64,000 nt of DNA. It comes from Paenibacillus tyrphae (lineage in GTDB: Bacteria; Bacillota; Bacilli; Paenibacillales; NBRC-103111). Every line of letters starts with the position of its first letter. Within the stretch, counting starts at the first letter, position 1. Position numbers and translations under genes: made by a program. This document shows positions 8,601 to 16,331 of this stretch, in pieces. The stretch covers positions 310,001-374,000 of the forward strand of contig NZ_JNVM01000010.1 of NCBI RefSeq assembly GCF_000722545.1, read 5' to 3'. The notes beneath the pieces are model-generated. The model ran no database searches, was not told the DNA's origin, and saw only the letters and a list, made by a program, of their open reading frames with translations.

Positions 8601-9542
8601 ATGAAGTTAAGCCTGCTGGATCTTGTTCCTTTGCTTGAAGGGGCGGATGCCGCAACCGCATTGGCGCAAGCGCGCAGACTTGCGCAGACGGCGGAGAGGC
8701 TGGGGTATTCACGCTACTGGGCCGCAGAGCATCATGATATGCCGGGGCTGGCCTGTCCTGCGCCGGAGGTGCTGCTGTCGCATATCGGGGCGCACACGGA
8801 GGGGATACGGCTCGGCTCCGGGGCGCTGCTGCTGCCGCATTACAAGCCGATCAAGGTGGCCGAGACGTTTCGGCTGCTCGCGGCTTTGTATCCCGGGCGG
8901 ATCGATCTCGGAATTGGCCGAGCCCCGGGAGGGTCGGCGCATATGAGCATGGCGCTGAGCGGCAATTTTTTGGAAAATGTCCGGCAGCTGCCCGAATCGC
9001 TTCGTTCTTTGTCTGCCTTGCTTGCCGACGAATTTCGCGTGGAAGATGTGCCGGTTCGGGCCATGCCCGTTCCTCCTGCCGATCCGGAGGTGTGGCTGCT
9101 CGGGACGAATCAGAAGAGCGCCTCGTATGCCGCGGAGTTCGGGACCGGATACGTCTTCGGCCAATTCATGAGCGATCGGGACGGGGCGGAAGTGTTTTCC
9201 GCCTATGCTCGGGAGTTCCGGCCGACGTCCTTGGGAGCCGCTCCGCGTGCCATCGTGGCCGTGAGCGTCCTCTGTGCGGATACGGAAGAGGAGGCGCACA
9301 GGCTCGCGTCCGAGTCGAAGCGGCTACTTCAGCCGGAAGGCGACAGCGGAGCGGACCGGCCCAAGCCGATGATCGGAACTCCGAGACAAGTGAAGGCGGC
9401 ATTGGAGCAGCTGCAGAGGGATTGCGGTGTCGACGAATTTATGATCGTGACGCTGGGGCCCGATTACGAAAGCCGTCTTCGTTCGTATGAGCTGCTGGCG
9501 GATGCCGTATGGGGAGCTGCGGGAGGCATCAGCACAGCTTGA
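8601..9542 (+). CDS. Luciferase-like (LLM class) flavin-dependent oxidoreductase, MsnO8-like
   Basis: This 313-aa protein of the bacterial luciferase-like fold uses FMNH2 or F420-type flavin chemistry. It opens with the typical MKLSLLDLVPL and shows the characteristic YWAAEHHDMPGLACPAPEVL and GSGALLLPHYKPIKVAE blocks. RIDLGIGRAPGG follows near residue 100. It resembles proteins annotated as MsnO8-family LLM oxidoreductases; the substrate is unknown. The ATG at 8601 is preferred to that at 8565 because it gives the family N-terminus, although the GAGAGGAG site (8581-8588) is rather far (12 nt). Its last 14 nt overlap the convergent YneQ-like gene. Confidence 0.88.
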   Translation: MKLSLLDLVPLLEGADAATALAQARRLAQTAERLGYSRYWAAEHHDMPGLACPAPEVLLSHIGAHTEGIRLGSGALLLPHYKPIKVAETFRLLAALYPGRIDLGIGRAPGGSAHMSMALSGNFLENVRQLPESLRSLSALLADEFRVEDVPVRAMPVPPADPEVWLLGTNQKSASYAAEFGTGYVFGQFMSDRDGAEVFSAYAREFRPTSLGAAPRAIVAVSVLCADTEEEAHRLASESKRLLQPEGDSGADRPKPMIGTPRQVKAALEQLQRDCGVDEFMIVTLGPDYESRLRSYELLADAVWGAAGGISTA

Positions 9543-9831
9543 ACCGTTCGATGTGCTCCCCAAGCCCTTCCTTCTGCAAAATTTCGATCTGCTTCGGTCC
9601 GATCAGGTCGTAGTGCGGGAAGCTTTCGCGGTCGTGGATATACCGGGGATTCAGTCTGTTGGCTTCGCACCATGCGATAAGCCGCTTCATATCCGAGCAT
9701 CCGACCTTGGTGACCGAATGAAACTGCGGGAAGTGCGGGTCGAACCAAAAATGGGTTAAAAAAGCGATCTCCCCGCGTGTGACCGCTTCTTTCCACTGAA
9801 TGAGCTCTTTTCTTTTAATACCGAATGCCAT
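9529..9831 (-). CDS. YneQ-like conserved small protein
   Basis: This 100-aa soluble protein begins MAFGIKRKEL and has the block VTKVGCSDMKRLIAWC followed by FPHYDLIGPKQIEIL. I recall this layout from the short conserved Firmicute protein YneQ, which has no established function. There is no signal peptide or membrane segment. It is rich in aromatic residues and histidines (HFWFDPHFPQFHS near residues 27-39), which could suit metal or nucleic acid contact, but that is speculation. It converges on the LLM oxidoreductase gene with a 14-nt overlap. The match to YneQ is from memory. Confidence 0.7.
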   Translation of the reverse strand: MAFGIKRKELIQWKEAVTRGEIAFLTHFWFDPHFPQFHSVTKVGCSDMKRLIAWCEANRLNPRYIHDRESFPHYDLIGPKQIEILQKEGLGEHIERFKLC

Positions 9832-9918
9832 AAGCCGGTCATCCTTATCGATGATTTTATTATTGTTTTATTATGACGGATGGAACGGTCTACTTCAAAT
9901 GTAAAGGAGAAAGCGGAA

Positions 9919-11730
9919 ATGAAAGAGAGAAAAAGAAGAGATCAGGTCGAGCCGCAATCCACTTGGAATTTGGCCGATTTATATGCAGGAGACGAAGCTT
10001 GGGAGGCCGAGATGACCGGCATCGCCGAAGCTCTCCCGTCCATGGAGCGATTTCAAGGAAAGCTGCACGAAGGGGCCGGCCTGCTTCTGGAATGTCTGGA
10101 AGCCCAGGAGGCGCTGCACGTCCGGCTTTTACGCGCCGCTACATATGCTCGCTTGCAGCTATCCGGCGACGGAACGAACCCGGCGTACCAAGCGAATTCT
10201 GCCCGGGTCGGAGATGTCGCTGCGCAAGCGGGAGCCGCGCTTTCGTTCATTCGCTCGGAGCTGCTGGAGCTGCTGGAGCTGCCGGACGGGTGGCTGGAGC
10301 GTTACATAGGAGAGGAAGCGAAATTGGAATCGTTCCGCAAAAGCTTGACGGATCTGCTGGAAACGAAGCCGCATCGGCTTCAGGCGGAAACGGAAGCGGT
10401 CCTGGCGTCGCTCGGGGAAGTGCTGGGCGCCCCCTATACGATCTACCAGCGAAGCAAGCTGTCGGACATGTCCTTCGCTTCCGTAGAGGACGGCGAGGGC
10501 GTGACGCGTCCGGTTTCGTTCGCGCTGTACGAAACCGACTACGAGCTGTCGCCGGATACCGTGCAGCGGCGGAATGCTTATCAGTCGTTTACCGGGACGC
10601 TGGAATCTTACCAGAATACGTTTGCCGCCGTATATGCCGCCGAAGTGAAGAAACAGACGGTCATTTCCCGGCTGCGCGGCTACGAATCCGTGACGCAAAT
10701 GCTGCTTCAGCCGCAGCAGGTTACGATTCCGATGTATCATAACATCCTTGATATTATCCGCACGGAGTTGGCGCCGCACATGCGGCGATTGGCTCGGTTG
10801 AAGCAGCGGGTGCTCGGATTGGATCGCATCCGGTTCTGCGACTTGAAAACTCCGCTTGATCCGGATTTCAGTCCTTCGGTCACGTTCGAAGAGGCGGGCC
10901 AGACGATTTTGGACGCTCTGCGGGTGCTGGGGCCCGAATATACGGAGCTTATGGAGCAGGCGCTGACCGGGCGTTGGATCGATTACGCCGATAATATCGG
11001 CAAGTCGACTGGAGCTTTCTGTTCGAGTCCATACAGCACGCATTCCTACATCCTGATCACGTGGGCGGGTAACATGCGCAGCGCCTTTACGCTGGCGCAC
11101 GAGCTGGGGCATGCGGGCCATCTGATGTTGGCTGCGCGCAATCAACGGTATACGAACTACAGGCCGTCTACCTATTTTATCGAAGCGCCTTCGACGATGA
11201 ACGAGCTGCTTCTCGCCCGGCATCTGATGGAGCAGTCCGACGATCCGCGTCTAAAACGCTGGGTGATTCTTCAGCTTCTGAACACCTACTATCACAATTT
11301 TGTCACGCACCTGCTGGAAGGCGACATGCAGAGAAGGGTGTACGAGGCGGCGGAAGCGGGCAAGGCGCTGACGGCGAAAAAGCTCCGTGAGCTGAAGGGA
11401 AGTGTGCTGTCGGAGTTCTGGGGCGATGCGGTCGACATCGACGCGGGAGCGGAATTAACCTGGATGCGCCAGCCGCATTATTATATGGGGCTATATCCGT
11501 ATACGTATGCCGCGGGGTTAACGGCTTCGACAGCCGTAGCCGAGCTCATCCGCGAGGAAGGGCAGCCGGCCGTGGACCGCTGGCTTGATGTACTCAAGGC
11601 CGGAGGCACGATGCGGCCGCTTGAGCTGATGAAGCTCGCCGGCGTCGATATGTCCGAGCCGCAGCCGATTCGCAGCGCGGTCGCCTATGTCGGCTCCTTG
11701 ATCGACGAACTGGAGGAGTTATTCCAATAA
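9919..11730 (+). CDS. M3 family oligoendopeptidase (PepF-like)
   Basis: This 603-aa zinc metallopeptidase is of the PepF/M3B type, which cleaves short peptides in the cytoplasm. The zinc site HELGH is near residues 394-398, with the third ligand expected in the glutamate-rich helix at EAPSTMNELL near 418-427. The N-terminal half is all-helical, as in the family, and the length is usual. The ATG at 9919 has AAAGGAG (9903-9909) 9 nt upstream; the earlier ATG at 9880 lacks a site. The next gene, a secreted subtilisin, starts 3 nt after the stop, so the two look co-transcribed. One enzyme may degrade outside protein and the other its imported peptides. Confidence 0.93.
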   Translation: MKERKRRDQVEPQSTWNLADLYAGDEAWEAEMTGIAEALPSMERFQGKLHEGAGLLLECLEAQEALHVRLLRAATYARLQLSGDGTNPAYQANSARVGDVAAQAGAALSFIRSELLELLELPDGWLERYIGEEAKLESFRKSLTDLLETKPHRLQAETEAVLASLGEVLGAPYTIYQRSKLSDMSFASVEDGEGVTRPVSFALYETDYELSPDTVQRRNAYQSFTGTLESYQNTFAAVYAAEVKKQTVISRLRGYESVTQMLLQPQQVTIPMYHNILDIIRTELAPHMRRLARLKQRVLGLDRIRFCDLKTPLDPDFSPSVTFEEAGQTILDALRVLGPEYTELMEQALTGRWIDYADNIGKSTGAFCSSPYSTHSYILITWAGNMRSAFTLAHELGHAGHLMLAARNQRYTNYRPSTYFIEAPSTMNELLLARHLMEQSDDPRLKRWVILQLLNTYYHNFVTHLLEGDMQRRVYEAAEAGKALTAKKLRELKGSVLSEFWGDAVDIDAGAELTWMRQPHYYMGLYPYTYAAGLTASTAVAELIREEGQPAVDRWLDVLKAGGTMRPLELMKLAGVDMSEPQPIRSAVAYVGSLIDELEELFQ

Positions 11731-11733
11731 GCG

Positions 11734-14283
11734 ATGCCTGTTAAAAAATTTAATATTATCGTCACTCTCTGTATTTTACTCCTATGGTCATCATGGGTTC
11801 CGTTTCCTTCCATAGCGGCGGCCGAGGAAGCGAGGGATGTGCAGATCTCGGCTTACCCGACCGACCCGTTGGTGGAAAAGCAAGCCTATTTACAGCAAAT
11901 TCATATGAGCGAGGCTTGGGACGTCGCGACCGGAAACGACTCGATCGTGATTGCGATCGTGGATACGGGCGTCGATTTGAATCATCCGGATCTTATGCCG
12001 AATTTGGTGAAAGGAATCAATCTGATCGAGCCCGGCCAGCCGCCGCGCGACGACAACGGACACGGCACGAACGTCGCCGGAATCATCGGCGCTGCGGCCA
12101 ACAACGATAAAGGAATCGCCGGTATTTTATGGAAGGCCAAGCTGATGCCCGTGAAGGCGGTAGAGAACGACGGCACGGGCAGCGAAGCCAAATTGGGCGA
12201 GGGCATCCGCTACGCCGTTGATCACGGAGCCAAAATCGTCGTACTGTCGCTCGGTTTAAATAAGTATTCGGACTACATGAGCGAAATCGTGCGCTATGCC
12301 GAGACGAAGGGGGTACTGCTCGTCGCCGCCACCGGCAACGAGGGAAACAGCGTCAAATACCCGGCGGCGTATCCGACCGTTCTGGCCGTCGGCGGAATGG
12401 CGGCGGACAAGAAGGCGCATAAGCTGTCCAACAGCGGCCCCGAGGTCGATCTGGTGGCGCCGTGGGATGTTTTTACGACGGCGATCGGCGGGAGATACGA
12501 ACACAAGGACGGCACCTCCATGGCGGCGCCTCAGGTTGCGGCGGTTTGCGCTTTGGCCTGGGCTAAGTATCCTTGGATGAAGCCGTATCAAATTCGCAGC
12601 CTGCTCCGACAAACGGCTGAAGACCTTAGCGGGAACGGCTGGAGCCCCGGAACCGGCTACGGTTTGCTGCGCGCCGACCGCGTTCTGAAAGACCCTTATT
12701 CGGAGCATATGTATAAGCGGAACGACCGAAAGGAGCAGGCCACCCCCATCTCGGTAAGCAAAACGGTCAGCGGTTCGTTTGAGAACGGGAGCGATCCGAA
12801 CTGGTTTACCTTCGAGGCGCCTTACGACGGCAGCGTCAAGCTGGAGCTGGAGTTGGACCCGAAGGAGGAGATAGCCGTTACGCATACGGATGCCGGAGGA
12901 GGCGTAAAAGATTATTCCTTAAGCGCAGCGGGGCCGGTCACGATGCCGGTGAAGAAAGGTAAAAGCTACTTGAAGCTGCAGCTCAAAAACGCCGCCGCCA
13001 AGCGCAAGCTTGAATTCAAGCTTACGACCTCCTTTGAAATTTATAAGGATGCCTATGCCGATAACGGCAAGCAGTTTAAGGCCTACGTGCTTCCGGCGCA
13101 AAGTCAGACCTTGAAAGGGACGTTTCACCGGAACAACGATCAGGACTGGTACATGCTCCCGATTACGCAAACGGGCAAGCTGAGCGTCCGGTTATCCGTC
13201 GATACGAACCGGATGGACCCGGTGTTGTTCGTTCAAAAGAGAGGGGAAAAGGGCAAGACGATCGATGAAGGCGGTGAAGGGGAGTCCGAATATTTTCCGG
13301 TGACGGACGTCTATCCGGGCGACTATTACATTCGAGTCAGCAATGCCGAGGGCTACATCCCTCCCATTACGGGCGAATACACGCTAGCGATCCAATACAA
13401 GCCCAAGCTGCTCGATCCGAACGGTCCGCACGATAAGCCATACTCGGCTACGGTCATGCAGCCCGGAACGAAATATCAAGGGCTACTGGACAAGAGCGGC
13501 GGCGCAAACTGGTTTTCGGTGAACATCAACGAGGAAAGCCTGGTCGAGCTTCGTTTATCCGGCATTCCGCAGAACATACGGATGACGATGTCCGCTTATA
13601 ACGGCACGCTCAAGCCGATCGACTCCGTCACGAATCCGGACGGCACGTCGGAGGCACGGCTCAGTCAGCTTTGGCAGCCGGGCGTTTATTACATCCGCTT
13701 AACGGCGGATACGGCATTCGATGACCGGTTCTATGAGCTTAAAGCCGAGGTAAAGCCGCTGGTTGGCGGATATGCCGACATCAAAGGGCATTGGGCCGAG
13801 GCGGTGATCAAGCAGGCGTCCGAGCGGAAAATCATCGACGGGTATGATCAATACCGCTTCATGCCGGATCGACCGATCACACGGGCGGAGGCTGCGGCGG
13901 TGCTGGTCCGGGGGTTAAAGCTAACGAAGCAAAAAGAAGTCCGCTATACGGATTTTGGACCCGATCATTGGGCTTACCCGTTCATCGCCAAAGCGGCCCA
14001 GGCGGAGATCATCGACGGTTACCCCGATGGATCGCTAGCCCCGGACCGGTACCTTACCCGTATGGAAATGGCCGCCATGCTGGCAAGAAGCATGAAGATG
14101 AGCGGGAAACAAAGAGGAACGTCGCCTTTTGCAGATGTGAAAGAGACGGATTGGGGAGTAAGCATTTTGAAGCAGCTGAAAGCGGAAGGTTGGATTACCG
14201 GCTTCCCGGACGGAACGTTCCGTCCGGAAAACCAGGCGACGCGGGCTGAGTTTGTGACCCTGCTGACGCGAACGATGAATTGA
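11734..14283 (+). CDS. Cell-surface subtilisin-like serine protease with SLH anchor
   Basis: This is an 849-aa S8 peptidase. A signal peptide covers about residues 1-31. The catalytic triad is visible: Asp in IVDTGVD near 76, His in HGTNVAG near 110, and Ser in GTSMAAPQ near 262. Residues of about 330-670 hold three repeated beta domains of the pre-peptidase C-terminal type (WFTFEAP, DQDWYMLP, GANWFSVN blocks). Residues of about 680-849 are three SLH repeats (GHWAEAVIKQA; DHWAYPFIAKAA; DWGVSILKQL), which bind pyruvylated secondary wall polymer. There is no clear cell-wall sorting motif, as expected with SLH. The ATG at 11734 has GGAGGAG 15 nt upstream, a long spacing, so translation may be coupled to the preceding peptidase gene. 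Confidence 0.94.
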   Translation: MPVKKFNIIVTLCILLLWSSWVPFPSIAAAEEARDVQISAYPTDPLVEKQAYLQQIHMSEAWDVATGNDSIVIAIVDTGVDLNHPDLMPNLVKGINLIEPGQPPRDDNGHGTNVAGIIGAAANNDKGIAGILWKAKLMPVKAVENDGTGSEAKLGEGIRYAVDHGAKIVVLSLGLNKYSDYMSEIVRYAETKGVLLVAATGNEGNSVKYPAAYPTVLAVGGMAADKKAHKLSNSGPEVDLVAPWDVFTTAIGGRYEHKDGTSMAAPQVAAVCALAWAKYPWMKPYQIRSLLRQTAEDLSGNGWSPGTGYGLLRADRVLKDPYSEHMYKRNDRKEQATPISVSKTVSGSFENGSDPNWFTFEAPYDGSVKLELELDPKEEIAVTHTDAGGGVKDYSLSAAGPVTMPVKKGKSYLKLQLKNAAAKRKLEFKLTTSFEIYKDAYADNGKQFKAYVLPAQSQTLKGTFHRNNDQDWYMLPITQTGKLSVRLSVDTNRMDPVLFVQKRGEKGKTIDEGGEGESEYFPVTDVYPGDYYIRVSNAEGYIPPITGEYTLAIQYKPKLLDPNGPHDKPYSATVMQPGTKYQGLLDKSGGANWFSVNINEESLVELRLSGIPQNIRMTMSAYNGTLKPIDSVTNPDGTSEARLSQLWQPGVYYIRLTADTAFDDRFYELKAEVKPLVGGYADIKGHWAEAVIKQASERKIIDGYDQYRFMPDRPITRAEAAAVLVRGLKLTKQKEVRYTDFGPDHWAYPFIAKAAQAEIIDGYPDGSLAPDRYLTRMEMAAMLARSMKMSGKQRGTSPFADVKETDWGVSILKQLKAEGWITGFPDGTFRPENQATRAEFVTLLTRTMN

Positions 14284-15105
14284 TCAAAAAGCGTACACAG
14301 ACAACAGAACAATCGCGCCTACGATCCAGCAATAATAAGCAAAGGGCCTCATGGCTTTGATTTCATGGGTTTTGAACCACCGCATCAGCAGCCAGACGGC
14401 GAGCAAGGCAAAAATCCCGGACAATACGCCGCCTACGATCGACATGCCCAGCAGTCCGTTCATCCCGGACTTCAGCTTGGGAATTTCCAGGATGCTTGCG
14501 CCTACAATAATCGGTGTGGCCAAAAGCATGGAAAAGCGTGCGGAGGCTTCATGCTTAAGCCCCATCCAAAAACCTGCGGTCATGCTTGAGCCGGATCTCG
14601 AAAAACCGGGGACCAAGGCCAACGATTGGAACAAGCCGATAATAAACGCTTGCCCGTAGCCTAGCTCTTCCACTTCTTTAGTGCCACGGCCGGAAGCTTT
14701 TTCTCCGAGGAACAATAACAGTCCGTTGATGATAAGAAAAATGGCGGCGCTGGTCACGCTGCTGAACAGGTGTCGGAGCGTTTTTTCGAAAACGACTCCG
14801 ATCACGGCCGCCGGTATGGTTCCCGCGATGACAAGAAGCAGGATCTTTCTGGATTTCGACTGCCCGCCTGAAAATAGAGAGCGGAGCATATTGACCCAAT
14901 CCCGGCTGAAAAAGAGAAGCAGGGCAACGGCTGTCCCCAAGTGAAGCATGACGACGTAAGGCAAAAAGTGCTCTTTGAGGAATTCGGGGTCCAGATTCCA
15001 ATGAAAGACATAAGGAGTTAAAACTCCATGTGCCACGCTGCTTACCGGGAACAGCTCGGTGATTCCTTGGATAATGGCAAAAATGACGGTTTGAATAAAA
15101 TCCAT
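14284..15105 (-). CDS. uppP: Undecaprenyl-diphosphatase (UppP/BacA family)
   Basis: This 273-aa polytopic membrane protein dephosphorylates undecaprenyl diphosphate to recycle the cell-wall lipid carrier. In the family it can give bacitracin resistance. The QxxxE motif is QGITE at residues 13-17. It is followed by LFPVSSVAHG, where most family members have LPVSSTGH; the active histidine is kept (H26). The second motif is PGFSRSGSS near residue 170, with the essential arginine. Eight hydrophobic segments are visible. GGAGGAA (15113-15119) precedes the ATG. It converges on the protease gene with only a stop-to-stop junction between them. Confidence 0.92.
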   Translation of the reverse strand: MDFIQTVIFAIIQGITELFPVSSVAHGVLTPYVFHWNLDPEFLKEHFLPYVVMLHLGTAVALLLFFSRDWVNMLRSLFSGGQSKSRKILLLVIAGTIPAAVIGVVFEKTLRHLFSSVTSAAIFLIINGLLLFLGEKASGRGTKEVEELGYGQAFIIGLFQSLALVPGFSRSGSSMTAGFWMGLKHEASARFSMLLATPIIVGASILEIPKLKSGMNGLLGMSIVGGVLSGIFALLAVWLLMRWFKTHEIKAMRPFAYYCWIVGAIVLLSVYAF

Positions 15106-15212
15106 GCCACAAGTTCCTCCAATAGTTTAGGAAGTATAAGACTTTTCCTAAAGTATAGCATGATATATGTTAAAAATTGTTAATGTTTTGTAAAGATGAA
15201 TTTCGGGACAAT

Positions 15213-15701
15213 TTATTCGTCACTGTGATCCATCTTCTTTTTGCGACCGACAAAAAAATGAGGAAAACGGTGCGGCAAAATCATAATGATATAGGCCAAT
15301 AAGGTTCCAAAAAAACCGGAAAGCAGATGACCGGAACCGATCGTCAGTCCGATCGAAGCGCTTACCCAAATTCCTGCCGCTGTCGGCAAGCCGCGAATGA
15401 TTCCTTTGCGGTCTCTTAATATGGTTCCGGCCCCCAGAAATCCGACGCCGCTGACCACTTGGGCGGAGATTCTATCGGAAATGTTATTGGGCAGGGAAAA
15501 GCCAAATAAACCCGCAATGGTAAACAGGCAGGACCCGAAGCAAACGAGCGCGTATAATCGGAAAATGGAGCCCCGGTGCGAGACGGGCAAATCGATATAC
15601 GTTTCTCTTTCCCATCCTATAAATCCGCCCGCGATGAAAGCGGCGATCAGCCGCAGTGCAATAACGGGAAAATTATGGATTTCTACTAAAAAAGTTTCCA
15701 T
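15213..15701 (-). CDS. MgtC/SapB family membrane protein
   Basis: This 162-aa protein has the MgtC N-terminal membrane domain with four to five hydrophobic segments. Diagnostic stretches are LRLIAAFIAGGFIGWERE near residues 17-34, GVGFLGAGTILRD near 88-100, and GLPTAAGIWVSASIGLTIGSG near 105-125. MgtC proteins are tied to growth in low magnesium and to control of ATP synthase or P-type ATPases. The C-terminal soluble domain of longer MgtC proteins is absent; the tail is only KKKMDHSDE. It is divergent from the M-box controlled mgtA, so both probably belong to magnesium homeostasis, although the M-box does not lie on its strand. Confidence 0.88.
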   Translation of the reverse strand: METFLVEIHNFPVIALRLIAAFIAGGFIGWERETYIDLPVSHRGSIFRLYALVCFGSCLFTIAGLFGFSLPNNISDRISAQVVSGVGFLGAGTILRDRKGIIRGLPTAAGIWVSASIGLTIGSGHLLSGFFGTLLAYIIMILPHRFPHFFVGRKKKMDHSDE

Positions 15702-15771
15702 CCCGGACTCCTTTGTTTCGGCTTGTATTCTTTTAAAGATTCCCAGGCCTTCGCCTTTTTATAAAAAAGGG

Positions 15772-15800
15772 TTGACAATTGAACTGCGCGAGCATATGAT
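15772..15800 (+). promoter_or_regulatory. SigA promoter of the mgtA leader
   Basis: A consensus TTGACA (15772-15777), 17 nt, TATGAT (15795-15800). Transcription starts about 15807, just before the M-box. Confidence 0.88.
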
Positions 15801-15820
15801 GAGCTATGTAATTTCACATG

Positions 15821-16039
15821 ACCTCGTTAGGTGAGGCTCCTATACAAACATAGGCCACTGCCCGGAAATATCGAAAGATGCCAATGGGTAGAACAGGAAC
15901 TGCCGGATTAAGGCTTTTCTTAACGTGGCTAAGAGCAAGTGCGTTCTTTACGTTGTATAGTGCCAAAACTCGACCAGGGGGTTAGCGATGGTGTATTTTG
16001 TGCGCTTATCGAACCCCTCAAGTCAACTGAGGGGTTTTT
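15821..16039 (+). promoter_or_regulatory. M-box (ykoK) magnesium riboswitch with terminator
   Basis: Conserved M-box blocks are present in order: CTCGTTAGGTGAGGCTCCTA (15823-15842), TAGGCCACTGCCC, a GAAATATCGAAAGATGCC hairpin, AATGGGT, and AGTGCCAAAACTCGACC near 15959-15975. The expression platform is a terminator, AACCCCTCA (16012-16020) with TGAGGGGTTTTT (16028-16039). GGGGTT at 15978-15983 can pair with its 5' arm as antiterminator. In the family, high magnesium compacts the RNA and favours termination. Here it controls the magnesium ATPase gene downstream. Confidence 0.95.
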
Positions 16040-16065
16040 CATTTTGAGAGGGGGGAAACATACAC

Positions 16066-16212
16066 ATGGACAGTAGCAGTAGTAGTCGATTTAGACGGTT
16101 ATTTTCTACAAGTCCATATGTTGTAACGAGGAAGAGCCGCGCAGCTGTGGCCCTCCCATGTTTCCCATGCCTCTTTTCCCCTGCTCTTGATCTGGCGGAC
16201 GGGTATAGTTAG
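16066..16212 (+). CDS. Putative 48-codon leader peptide between M-box and mgtA
   Basis: An ATG at 16066 preceded by AGGGGGG (16049-16055, spacing 10) opens a 48-codon frame ending in TAG at 16210-16212. It begins MDSSSSSRFRRLF, with five serine codons and then several rare arginine codons (CGA, AGA, CGG). It is followed by a second terminator. Codons 21-25 contain GAGGAAGAGCC (16128-16138), which can pair with GGCTCTTTCCTC (16268-16279) in that terminator. This is the layout of a translation-coupled attenuator. The Salmonella mgtA leader peptide MgtL is a functional parallel, not a homologue that I can show. No protein domain is visible, and it could be non-coding. Confidence 0.5.
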   Translation: MDSSSSSRFRRLFSTSPYVVTRKSRAAVALPCFPCLFSPALDLADGYS

Positions 16213-16268
16213 GTATGCTTATTTGACATGGGTTCAGGCGCCATGAGTTTCGCGTTCGTAAGCTACGG

Positions 16269-16297
16269 GCTCTTTCCTCCAAGGAAAGAGCTTTTTT
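16269..16297 (+). terminator. Second intrinsic terminator in the mgtA leader
   Basis: GCTCTTTCC (16269-16277) pairs with GGAAAGAGC (16283-16291), followed by T6. It lies only 35 nt before the mgtA start, so it must be overcome for expression. Confidence 0.92.
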
Positions 16298-16331
16298 GCG
16301 TTCAAATTTTTACGTAGTGGAGGAACCGAAC

